Assembly (NCBI GenBank): GCA_035307785.1 | Contig: DATGHS010000385.1 | Span: 1-12,018 of the forward strand | Reading direction: 5' to 3' | DNA length: 12,018 nucleotides | From: DATGHS01 sp035307785 | GTDB taxonomy: Bacteria > Planctomycetota > Planctomycetia > Gemmatales > Gemmataceae | Part shown: piece by piece, positions 1 through 7,157 of the stretch | Layout of the letters: each line of letters opens with the position of its first letter | Numbering within the stretch: position 1 is the stretch's first letter | Made by a program: the position numbers and the translations under genes | The notes under the pieces: model-generated | What the model was told of the DNA's origin: nothing | Databases searched by the model: none | The model's input: only the letters and a program-made list of their open reading frames with translations

Positions 1-2
1 CG

Positions 3-2471
3 GAGAAGGTAGTGGAGTTTTCACGGGAACTGACGACGCGCCGCCCGGGCGATCCCCGCACCTGGCTCGCCCTAGTTCGCAATCTCAGCAATCCGGCCGA
101 CGTGGAGGAAGTGCTCGGCGCGCTCAACCGCGTGCTGGCGCTCAATCCCCGCAACAGTGAAGCCCGCGATCTGAAGGCAGAGCGGCTCACCGACCTTGGC
201 CGCTATGACGAAGCGCTGGCCGCCTGCCGGCTGGTACCGGGTGAGGATACGGTCCCGCTGATCTTGCAAGGCCGGGCGGCGTGGGTGGAATCGCGGCGCG
301 GCCAGCTCGAAGTGGCCACTGAGATAATGGAAAGAATTGTCGCGGAAGAGCCGGACTATTACTGGGGCTGGCAACAACTGGCCGACTGGTACAACGAAGC
401 CGGCAATACCGGAAAATATCTCGAGGCCGCCAATCAGTTAGTTCGCTTGCGGCCGGACAGCCCCGTTGCCCTGGCACGGCGCGGCGAAGCGCTCTTGCAA
501 AGCGAAGAACGCGAAGCCGGCAAAGCGGATCTTCGGGTTGCACAGCAGATCGCTCCCGATTATCCGTTCGCCGGCATGCTTCTTTTCGACGAGTACATGG
601 CCGACGAAGAATTCGGCCCGGCTGAAAAGACTCTGGCAATCTTGCAAGAGCACATTGGCGACGATTTTGTCATTTCCCGCCAGGCGCAGTTGGCGGCCCG
701 TACCGAGGACAAAACGACCGCCCTGGACGCCTTTCGCAACCTCTGCGAATCACCGATCGAAGCAACTTGGCCAATCACTTCAGCCCTCGGCGCCATTCGC
801 GCTGCCGGTTGGTCAACCGAAGCCGATGATATCTTGAAGGAAACGATCCAGTCGAGGCTCTTCCACCCGCATGCTGCCTTGCTTTGGCTCGATAGTCCGG
901 CGGCTGAGGCGGTGGCTGCGGAGGAGCGGCTCCAAGTTCTAGACCGGCTCATCCATCAGCACCCGCGCTATGTGCCGGCCTATGATCGCAAGGCGGAACA
1001 GCTGGCTCGCGCTGAGCGCTTCGACGATGCCGTGGCCGCCTGCCAGCCCGCGATCTTTGGCGCGGAGCTGCCACTGATTTTGCGCGGTCGAGCGGCCTGG
1101 GTTGAATTCCAGCGTGGTCGCAGGGACCAAGCCACCGCCCAGATGGAAGCCATTCTCAAGGAATCGCACGATTACTTCTGGGGCTGGCAGCAGTTGGCGA
1201 ATTGGTACGACACGCAAGAGCACTTCGATAAGTATCTGGAAGCTGCCGAGGAGATGGTTCGCCTGGCGCCCCGTGATGCAACCGCGTTTGGCTATCGGGC
1301 GGAAGCAAAGCTGCGCAACGGCGATCGCGAAGGTGCTAAGGAGGACTTCCGCCACGCCTTTGAAATGGACCCGGAATATGGTTTTGCCGGCTTACATCTG
1401 CTCGATGCACAAATCGAAGACGATGAACTCGACGAAGCCGGTGAAACGTTAGCCATGCTGCAGGCCCGGGGCAATGATGCTTACATCCGCTTGCGGGCAT
1501 TGCGGCTCGCCGTCCGCCGAAACGACATTCCAGAAGCCGTGCGTCTCCTTGAAGAGTTTGCCACCGATGATGAGGTGCCGCTCCATCTCTTCCAAAAAGC
1601 CATCGAGCTGATGGATGAGAATGATTTTTCGGAGTCGGTGAACGAAGTGTTGGACGAAGCGCTAGACAATGAAACGGCTGCGCCGCTCGTCGGCAAGCTC
1701 TGGGTCGAGCGGCAAGTGGAACAAAAAGAGTATTCTTGCGTTGATCGACTGGAAGGCCTGCTGCAGCACGGGCCGATCGGCGAAGAAGCGCTTCTGGCGT
1801 ACCTGGAAATGTTGGCCAAAAAACGCGATGCCGAGCGCTTGCTGCCGTTCATCGAGCGTTTTCGCCTAGCCCTTCGTGCCGATACCGCCAAATGGGGCAA
1901 GGTGGGCTGGGCCTTGACGCGCATTGATGCTTACGACCGGGCCATTGAATGGATGTCGAACTGGGAAGATCGTGAAGGAGCCGGTTCGTGGATGCTTATT
2001 AATTTGGCGATTTCGCTGCGCGCCGTGCGGCGCGAGGCCGAGGCCGCCAAGGTGAGCCATTTTGCGTTGAAGAGTTCCGAGTCCGACTACACGACCTTGT
2101 TCCATTCGATCTGGCTGGCGTTTGACGATGCCGTGGCGGGCAAGACGCAGGAAGCGGCCCATCGCACCGCCCAACATGAAAAAGATCGCGAAAAGCTGGA
2201 TGCCTATTTTCGCCTGGTTCACGCCATGGTTCAGTCGATGGTACGGATACAGGAGTATGGGCGAAGCGCGTTCGCCGAAGCTAGTGCCGCGCTGGAGAAA
2301 GCGGCGCGCGACAATTCGGACCTCGACCCAGACCCTGCCATTTATCACTCCTGGCAAAAATGCGTGGCCCGCATGGCCCGCGATGCGCTCGGCATTTCGT
2401 CGTGGGTGTGGAAGCGCCGGGTGAGCAAGAACCCGCCTCTGCCGCCGCTAAACCCTCCGCGTCCCGAATAA
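3..2471 (+). CDS. Large tetratricopeptide (TPR) protein, probably 5'-truncated
   Basis: TPR-type helical repeat protein of about 820 visible residues, presumably a cytoplasmic protein-interaction scaffold; its partner is unknown. Numbered from the GTG at 12, helix pairs run from residue 1 to about 700, with TPR-like patterns such as a Pro ending each unit (ALNPRN, RLRPDSP, RLAPRD, EMDPEY). The protein has a long-period internal repeat: W91, W118 and the WGWQQLA stretch recur exactly 272 residues later (W363, W390), and a third, weaker copy begins near residue 543. The tail is Pro-rich (NPPLPPLNPPRPE). No signal peptide, membrane segment or catalytic motif is seen. The GTG at 12 has no upstream stop in frame (codons at 3, 6 and 9 are open) and the residues before it continue the repeat, so the true start is probably left of the window. 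An N-terminal domain may therefore be missing. The stop lies 20 bases from the convergent mutS stop. Confidence 0.85.
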   Translation, partial: EKVVEFSRELTTRRPGDPRTWLALVRNLSNPADVEEVLGALNRVLALNPRNSEARDLKAERLTDLGRYDEALAACRLVPGEDTVPLILQGRAAWVESRRGQLEVATEIMERIVAEEPDYYWGWQQLADWYNEAGNTGKYLEAANQLVRLRPDSPVALARRGEALLQSEEREAGKADLRVAQQIAPDYPFAGMLLFDEYMADEEFGPAEKTLAILQEHIGDDFVISRQAQLAARTEDKTTALDAFRNLCESPIEATWPITSALGAIRAAGWSTEADDILKETIQSRLFHPHAALLWLDSPAAEAVAAEERLQVLDRLIHQHPRYVPAYDRKAEQLARAERFDDAVAACQPAIFGAELPLILRGRAAWVEFQRGRRDQATAQMEAILKESHDYFWGWQQLANWYDTQEHFDKYLEAAEEMVRLAPRDATAFGYRAEAKLRNGDREGAKEDFRHAFEMDPEYGFAGLHLLDAQIEDDELDEAGETLAMLQARGNDAYIRLRALRLAVRRNDIPEAVRLLEEFATDDEVPLHLFQKAIELMDENDFSESVNEVLDEALDNETAAPLVGKLWVERQVEQKEYSCVDRLEGLLQHGPIGEEALLAYLEMLAKKRDAERLLPFIERFRLALRADTAKWGKVGWALTRIDAYDRAIEWMSNWEDREGAGSWMLINLAISLRAVRREAEAAKVSHFALKSSESDYTTLFHSIWLAFDDAVAGKTQEAAHRTAQHEKDREKLDAYFRLVHAMVQSMVRIQEYGRSAFAEASAALEKAARDNSDLDPDPAIYHSWQKCVARMARDALGISSWVWKRRVSKNPPLPPLNPPRPE

Positions 2472-2491
2472 AGCCGAGGGCAGGTTCCTCC

Positions 2492-5023
2492 TCACCGCGC
2501 GCCGTCGGCTTCACCAAACAATGTGGGCCCAATCTCCTTGGTTCTGCGGCGACGCCATTCCAGAATCGACGTCGGCACCGGCGGCTCTTTCCCGGCCGCG
2601 GCGGGCAAATGATGGCGTGTCTCTAATTCGGTCAGCACAGTTTGCGCGCGTCGCAACACGGCGGATGGTACGCCGGCCAGTTGGGCCACATGGATGCCGT
2701 AGCTGCGCTCCGCGCTGCCGGCCGCAATGCGGTGCAGGAATATCACTTTATCCTCGTCCTCCTGGACCAACACGTTGTAGTTACGTAAGTGAGGCAGCGT
2801 CTCCGAAAGCTGCGCCAATTCATGATAGTGTGTGGCGAAGAGCGCCCGGCAACCGATGATATCGTGCAAGTATTCGGTCATCGCCCAGGCCAAGCTCACA
2901 CCGTCGTACGTGCTGGTCCCTCGGCCAATTTCGTCGAGGATTACGAGGCTCTTCGTAGTGGCGTTGTTGAGAATGTTGGCCGCTTCGGTCATTTCGACCA
3001 TAAAGGTGCTTTGTCCCCTGCTCAATTCATCGCTAGCGCCTACGCGGGTGAAAATGCGGTCGGTGATTCCAACCTTTGCATTACGGGCCGGCACAAAACT
3101 GCCGATGTGGGCCAGCAGCGTAATCAGCGCCACCTGGCGAATAAACGTACTCTTGCCCGACATATTGGGACCCGTGATGAGCCAGAAGCGGCCATCATCG
3201 GGCCCGAAACGAACATCATTCGGCACGAAGGTGCCCGGCGGCAGCGTCTGATCGAGCATGGGATGCCGGCCTTGCTCGATTTCGAGAATCGGCTGATCAC
3301 TCAGTACCGGCCGGCAGTACTGCCGCGAGCCGGCCAATTCGGCCAATGCCGAAAGCACGTCGAGTGCAGCCAAGACATCGGCGGTGGCCAAAAGTCGCGG
3401 TGTCTGTGCTGCGACTTTTTCGCGCAAAGCAATGAAAAGCTGCTGTTCGAGTTGCTTGCTCTTCTCTTCGGCAGAAAGGACCTTTTCTTCATACTCCTTC
3501 AACTCCGGCGTGTAATAGCGCTCGGCATTCTTGAGTGTTTGTTTGCGCTGATAATCGGGCGGAATCTTGGCCGCATGCGTATGCGTGACTTCGATGTAGT
3601 AGCCGTGCACCTGATTGAAGCCGACTTTCAGGCTGTTGATGCCCGTGCGGGTGATCTCTTGCGCCTGGTAACGGGCGATCCAGCCTTTGCCGTCGCTGGC
3701 GAGCTTCCGCAATTGGTCGAGTTCAGCGTGGTAGCCCTCGCGGATGATGCCGCCCTCGGTAATTCCTTGCGGCGGATCTTGGACCAGGGCCGTATCAATA
3801 GCTTCGCGAATGTCGGGGCAGAGTTCGAGCTTGCCTTCGAGTTGCCGCAACAAGCCCGACTTCCGGCCGGTAATCTTCGCCTTGAGCCCTGGCAACGTGC
3901 GCAACGTCCGGCCGACGGCAGCTAGATCGCGCGGCGTCGCCCGGCCGGTACACACGCGCGCCGTGAGGCGCTGCAAATCACAGCCGTCTTGGAGCGACGC
4001 TCGCAAATCCAAACGCGTCGAATGTTCGGCCAGGAACTCGGCGACGGCATCCAGGCGCGATTCAATGGCCGTACGTTCCGTGAGCGGATACACGAGCCAA
4101 TCGTGCAGCAACCGGGCACCCATTGGTGTAACCGTGCGATCTAAGACCGAGAGAAGCGATCCTTCACGATTGCTGTCGCGCAGAGTGCGCGTCAATTCGA
4201 GCGATCGTCGCGTGACTTCATCTAATTGCAGGATCTTCTCCGGTTGATAGGGGCGCAGCGCTCGCAGATGTGCGAGCTTGGACTTCAGCGTTTCCTGCAA
4301 GTAAATCAGAAGCGCGCCGGCCGCGGTAATGCACGGCTGCTCGTCCACGAAGCCAAAGCCGTTGAGCGTAAGCACGCCGAAGTGATGAAACAAGGCCGAC
4401 TTCGCTGTAACCGGATCAAACGTCCAGTTCGGCCGCGCCAAAACCGGCCGGCTAAGCCGCGAAGAGTAATGATGATTGACCCGTTCAACTTCCATTTCCG
4501 AAGCCAATGCCTCGGCAGGATTGAGCCGGGCCAATTCATCGCCGAGTTTGTCATCCGGTAAATCGGCTGCGTGGAATGAACCCGTGGACAGTTCCACCCA
4601 TGCCAGGCCGACTTGCGTGCCGGAGATATGCAGCCCTACCAGATGATTCGGTTCGCGCGGGTCGAGTAATTCTTCTTCGGTAATGGTGCCGGGCGTAACC
4701 ACGCGAGTTACTTCGCGCTTGACCAACCCCTTGGCCACGGCCGGGTCTTCCACCTGATCGCAAATCGCCACGCGGTGGCCCAGGTGCAGCAGCTTCCGCA
4801 GTTGGGGTTCCAGCGCATGCACCGGAAAGCCGGCCATGGGCACCTTGCCGTCGCGGCTTGTGAGCGTCAGACCTAGCAGACGGGAAACCAGTTCGGCATC
4901 GTCGCCAAAAGTCTCGTAAAAGTCGCCCATATGGAACAGCAGAATCATGCCCGGATGCGCCTGCCGCGCGGTCAGGTACTGCTGCATCATCTTCGTGTCG
5001 TAACCAGTGGAGTCATTGGGCAT
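2492..5023 (-). CDS. mutS: DNA mismatch repair ATPase MutS
   Basis: MutS recognises mismatches and small loops in newly replicated DNA and, with ATP, recruits MutL. From the ATG at 5023 it is 843 residues, close to the E. coli protein (853). Domain I carries the mismatch-reading Phe-X-Glu motif (F35-Y36-E37 in MGDFYETF). The connector and lever/clamp regions follow at about 130-560 (clamp: NQVHGYYIEVTHTHAAK). The ABC-type ATPase has Walker A GPNMSGKST (G618-T626), the STFMVEM segment, Walker B ending in D697-E698 (LVILDEIGRGTSTYDG) and the FATHYHEL switch. The tail ends in GPTLFGE, which resembles a sliding-clamp-binding pentapeptide although the usual first Gln is Gly. The frame is open to a TTG at 5071 (16 more residues), but that TTG lies next to a TATAAT box and would fall at or before the likely transcription start, so I prefer ATG 5023. 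Neither start has a good Shine-Dalgarno. No mutL is in the window. Confidence 0.97.
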   Translation of the reverse strand: MPNDSTGYDTKMMQQYLTARQAHPGMILLFHMGDFYETFGDDAELVSRLLGLTLTSRDGKVPMAGFPVHALEPQLRKLLHLGHRVAICDQVEDPAVAKGLVKREVTRVVTPGTITEEELLDPREPNHLVGLHISGTQVGLAWVELSTGSFHAADLPDDKLGDELARLNPAEALASEMEVERVNHHYSSRLSRPVLARPNWTFDPVTAKSALFHHFGVLTLNGFGFVDEQPCITAAGALLIYLQETLKSKLAHLRALRPYQPEKILQLDEVTRRSLELTRTLRDSNREGSLLSVLDRTVTPMGARLLHDWLVYPLTERTAIESRLDAVAEFLAEHSTRLDLRASLQDGCDLQRLTARVCTGRATPRDLAAVGRTLRTLPGLKAKITGRKSGLLRQLEGKLELCPDIREAIDTALVQDPPQGITEGGIIREGYHAELDQLRKLASDGKGWIARYQAQEITRTGINSLKVGFNQVHGYYIEVTHTHAAKIPPDYQRKQTLKNAERYYTPELKEYEEKVLSAEEKSKQLEQQLFIALREKVAAQTPRLLATADVLAALDVLSALAELAGSRQYCRPVLSDQPILEIEQGRHPMLDQTLPPGTFVPNDVRFGPDDGRFWLITGPNMSGKSTFIRQVALITLLAHIGSFVPARNAKVGITDRIFTRVGASDELSRGQSTFMVEMTEAANILNNATTKSLVILDEIGRGTSTYDGVSLAWAMTEYLHDIIGCRALFATHYHELAQLSETLPHLRNYNVLVQEDEDKVIFLHRIAAGSAERSYGIHVAQLAGVPSAVLRRAQTVLTELETRHHLPAAAGKEPPVPTSILEWRRRRTKEIGPTLFGEADGAR

Positions 5024-5074
5024 GGGGGATATGGTAGCAAGCGAGGCAGCAGGCGGCTTTGCGGCGTGCAATCA

Positions 5075-5080
5075 ATTATA
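5075..5080 (-). promoter_or_regulatory. Possible mutS promoter -10 box
   Basis: On the minus strand these bases read TATAAT, a perfect sigma-70-type -10 hexamer. Transcription would start near 5067, giving a leader of about 45 bases before the ATG at 5023. The corresponding -35 position (about 5098-5103) is a poor match and falls inside the inverted repeat at 5086-5162. A single hexamer can arise by chance, and planctomycete promoters are not well defined, so this is a candidate only. Confidence 0.4.
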
Positions 5081-5085
5081 CGCGC

Positions 5086-5162
5086 CAGAGCCGCGCTCGG
5101 AGCGCAGCGTAGTAAGCAGGTCGGCGTGCCGCTTACTCCGCTGCGCTCCATGCGCGGCTCTG
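5086..5162. repeat. Long imperfect inverted repeat upstream of mutS
   Basis: The arms 5086-5117 and 5131-5162 are 32 bases each and match at 29 of 32 positions when one is reversed and complemented. The loop is 13 bases (5118-5130). The outer stem starts CAGAGCCGCGC and the inner stem ends AGTAAGC. It lies between the stop of the zinc-ribbon gene and mutS. Neither strand shows a T-run after the stem, so it is not a standard intrinsic terminator. It could be a REP-like extragenic palindrome, an mRNA-stabilising 3' hairpin for the upstream gene, or a regulatory structure for mutS. Confidence 0.85.
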
Positions 5163-5186
5163 ACGATTGTTTAATGCTGTGCTCTC

Positions 5187-5765
5187 TTAGTTTCCTTTTT
5201 GAAGCGAGTTCCAAAATGCCAATTTCGAAATTATGGCCAAAGTTGCACACGTCAAAAGAAAAGCAGCCCATATGAGTACGACGACCTGGCCCATTACCTT
5301 TCCGACCCTCGTCATGCCGCTGTCGCCTGTTTCCATCTTCCCGGTAGCCATGAGCCTGGCACAATTGTGACCCCAAACCCAGGCCAAAATCCCTGTGCCG
5401 ATACCGGCCAGTAATTGCACCACGATGATATCGTTCAGCACGTCGGAACCGAATAGCGAACTTCCCTGGCTCTGCAGAATTCGATCGGTCATATAGGTCG
5501 CTGTTGGCGCCGCGAACGAGAAGCAGATGCACGATACTCCCAGAAGCAAAACCAGTCGGCCGCGATGTGGTTGCGGAGGAAGGCGGAATGGTGGCGGACG
5601 GCGATGGACAAGGTCCGGTTCATGCGAAAGTAAAGGAGTATTCGGCGGTGGCTGATGCGGGTTAGCAGTAACTCTATTTGATTGTTGGCTCGTGCAATAG
5701 GGACAACTCGACTCGGCTCCTGGTGCCAACAGCCGTGAACATTTCGGGCAATACGAGCCTGACAT
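5187..5765 (-). CDS. Zinc-ribbon, three-helix membrane protein (DUF4190-like)
   Basis: A 192-residue protein of unknown function. The N-terminus has two CxxC knuckles (C6/C9 in CPKC, C21/C24 in CPYC), a short zinc ribbon of the kind that often precedes bacterial membrane domains. A Pro-rich linker (about 35-66) leads to three hydrophobic segments at about 70-89, 112-132 and 158-182. The sequence HRGRLVLLLG, then GILAWVWGHNCARLMATGKM and GMTRVGKVMG, resembles the DUF4190-type pattern I know from planctomycetes (HRG, then AWxMGxxDLxxMxxGxM, then GxTxxGxxxG). Here about 30 extra residues appear to separate the first helix from the rest. The start is ATG 5765, with AGGAG (5776-5780) ten bases upstream. 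It follows the CoA-transferase stop by 41 bases on the same strand and may be co-transcribed with it. The family assignment comes from memory of motifs and is moderate. Confidence 0.85.
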   Translation of the reverse strand: MSGSYCPKCSRLLAPGAESSCPYCTSQQSNRVTANPHQPPPNTPLLSHEPDLVHRRPPPFRLPPQPHRGRLVLLLGVSCICFSFAAPTATYMTDRILQSQGSSLFGSDVLNDIIVVQLLAGIGTGILAWVWGHNCARLMATGKMETGDSGMTRVGKVMGQVVVLIWAAFLLTCATLAIISKLAFWNSLQKGN

Positions 5766-5806
5766 AATCGGCGATCTCCTGTTATGGCCACCCGTTCGCC
5801 AGAAAA

Positions 5807-7009
5807 TCAGATCACCTTTTGCTGCCGCAATCTGTCCATCATCCCGGTGTCGAACCCCAGAAGCTGTCCCAGCACTTGTTCCGTATACTGCCCCTGCGCC
5901 GGCGGCATCGTCAGCGTCGGCGGCGCACTGCCGGCGATGTGAAATGGCGAACCCAGCAAATCAATCGGCTTCCCATCTGGATCGGTTACTGTGATCTTCA
6001 TCCCCCGAGCCGAAATCTGTTCTTGTTGAAACAGCCGCGCATAATCCCAGACCTCGGCATGCGGCACATTCGCTTGCGTCAGAATCTTACCCCATTCCGC
6101 GATCGGTTTCTTGCGCATGATTGCTTCCACCAACGGCACGAGTTCCGCGCGATGTTCCACGCGCTGTGAGTTAGCTAGGAACTTTGGATTCGCCGCCAGT
6201 TCAGTTTCCCCGGCGGCTTGGCAGAATTGCTGCCATTGATGATCGTTGCCCACAGCCAGCACGATCCAGCCATCCGCCGTGGCGAATAACTGATACGGTA
6301 CAATTTGCAAATGAGCGTTGCCCTGGCGCGGCGGGACTTGGCCGCTGGTAAGATACGCTTGAGCCAGATTCACCTGGGCGGCCAGCGCGCAGTCGAGGAG
6401 CGCTAAGTCTATGGCATAACCGTGGCCGGAGCCGTGCCGGGCTTGCAGGCAAGCCAGCACCGCCACGGCCGCGTACAGGCCGGTTAGTACGTCCGCTACT
6501 GCGACTCCTACCTTACATGGCGGCCCTTCGACTGGGCCGGTGATGCCCATTAGCCCGCTCATCGCCTGAATGGCGAAATCGTAGCCGGGCGCCTCGCGCA
6601 GCGGCCCCGTGCGGCCGAAACCGGAAATCGAGCAGACAATCAGTCGCGGATGCTTGGCCAGAAGCTGATCCGGCAATAGCCCGAGTTTCTGGGCACTGTC
6701 GGAGCGGAAGTTTTCCAGCAGCACGTCACATTTGTCGAGCAGCGAATGAAAAATATCCGCGCCTTCCGGCTTCGCCAGGTCGAGCGTGATGGCGCGTTTG
6801 TTGCGATTGCAGGAGAGATAATAAGCCGAAAACGCCCCGGCAAATGGCGGGCCCCAGCCGCGGCTTTCGTCGCCGGCGCCAGGTCGTTCGAGCTTGATGA
6901 CATCGGCCCCCAGGTCGCCGAGCAACTGGCCACAGAACGGGCCGGCCAAGACGCGCGAGGCGTCGAGCACGCGAATTCCATGCAGGGGGCTGTACGGATC
7001 AGTTTGCAT
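5807..7009 (-). CDS. CaiB/BaiF-type class III CoA-transferase
   Basis: Family III CoA-transferases move CoA between organic acids through an aspartyl-CoA thioester; members include formyl-CoA:oxalate, carnitine and succinyl-CoA-dependent enzymes, as well as racemases. From ATG 7009 the protein is 400 residues, normal for the family. It shows the N-terminal signature GIRVLDASRVLAGPFCGQLL with LGDLGADVIKLE and PGAGDESR, the segment NRNKRAITLDL, ENFR at about 100, and ISGFGRTGP then PGYDFAIQAMSG. D173 in VAVADVLTGLYA aligns with the catalytic Asp169 of formyl-CoA transferase. The substrate cannot be told from sequence. The frame stays open to 7102 with earlier Met codons (one at 7054), but the residues before MQTDPYSPLHG do not look like the family N-terminus, so I use 7009. 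No clear Shine-Dalgarno is visible. It is divergent from the GH32 gene and leads a possible three-gene leftward group. Confidence 0.93.
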   Translation of the reverse strand: MQTDPYSPLHGIRVLDASRVLAGPFCGQLLGDLGADVIKLERPGAGDESRGWGPPFAGAFSAYYLSCNRNKRAITLDLAKPEGADIFHSLLDKCDVLLENFRSDSAQKLGLLPDQLLAKHPRLIVCSISGFGRTGPLREAPGYDFAIQAMSGLMGITGPVEGPPCKVGVAVADVLTGLYAAVAVLACLQARHGSGHGYAIDLALLDCALAAQVNLAQAYLTSGQVPPRQGNAHLQIVPYQLFATADGWIVLAVGNDHQWQQFCQAAGETELAANPKFLANSQRVEHRAELVPLVEAIMRKKPIAEWGKILTQANVPHAEVWDYARLFQQEQISARGMKITVTDPDGKPIDLLGSPFHIAGSAPPTLTMPPAQGQYTEQVLGQLLGFDTGMMDRLRQQKVI

Positions 7010-7076
7010 ATGGAGAATGTAACTGAAAGCTGGAAGATCAGAAAGATGGGACATAAGCGACCGAAAGGACGCGCAA

Positions 7077-7145
7077 AGACAATGACGGACTAAACATTTC
7101 ATTGAGTCCTTTGCGTTTACTTTTAGTCCTTGCTGTCATTTGTCT
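7077..7145. repeat. Interrupted palindrome in the divergent promoter region
   Basis: The left arm 7077-7094 (AGACAATGACGGACTAAA) pairs base for base with the right arm 7122-7145 when two gaps (one base and five bases) are allowed in the left arm. The loop is 27 bases. It sits in the 148-base gap between the CoA-transferase start (7009) and the GH32 start (7158), ending one base before the GH32 Shine-Dalgarno. It could be a repeat element, an operator or a 5' leader structure; I cannot decide between these. No clear -35/-10 pair is visible for either gene in this spacer. Confidence 0.6.
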
Positions 7146-7151
7146 AGGAAG
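7146..7151 (+). promoter_or_regulatory. Ribosome binding site fixing the GH32 start
   Basis: AGGAAG lies six bases before the ATG at 7158. This favours 7158 over the upstream in-frame TTG at 7140. Starting at 7158 also gives a well-formed signal peptide. Confidence 0.6.
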
Positions 7152-7157
7152 CTCCTC

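Noticed and set aside
2789..3925. Long plus-strand open frame of 378 codons
   Set aside because: It lies entirely antisense to mutS, whose motifs are intact. Its translation shows no family motifs and long shadow frames are common in G+C-rich genes.
5024..5071. Extended mutS start at TTG 5071
   Set aside because: The added 16 residues have no match to the MutS N-terminus, there is no ribosome binding site, and a TATAAT box lies directly in front, so it would be at or before the transcription start.
5086..5162. Intrinsic terminator for the zinc-ribbon gene
   Set aside because: The stem is strong, but no run of T follows on either strand, so I list it only as an inverted repeat.
7010..7102. 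Extended CoA-transferase start at 7102 or 7054
   Set aside because: The extra residues (rich in Cys, His, Ser, Leu) do not fit the family N-terminus, and the frame there runs through the palindrome.
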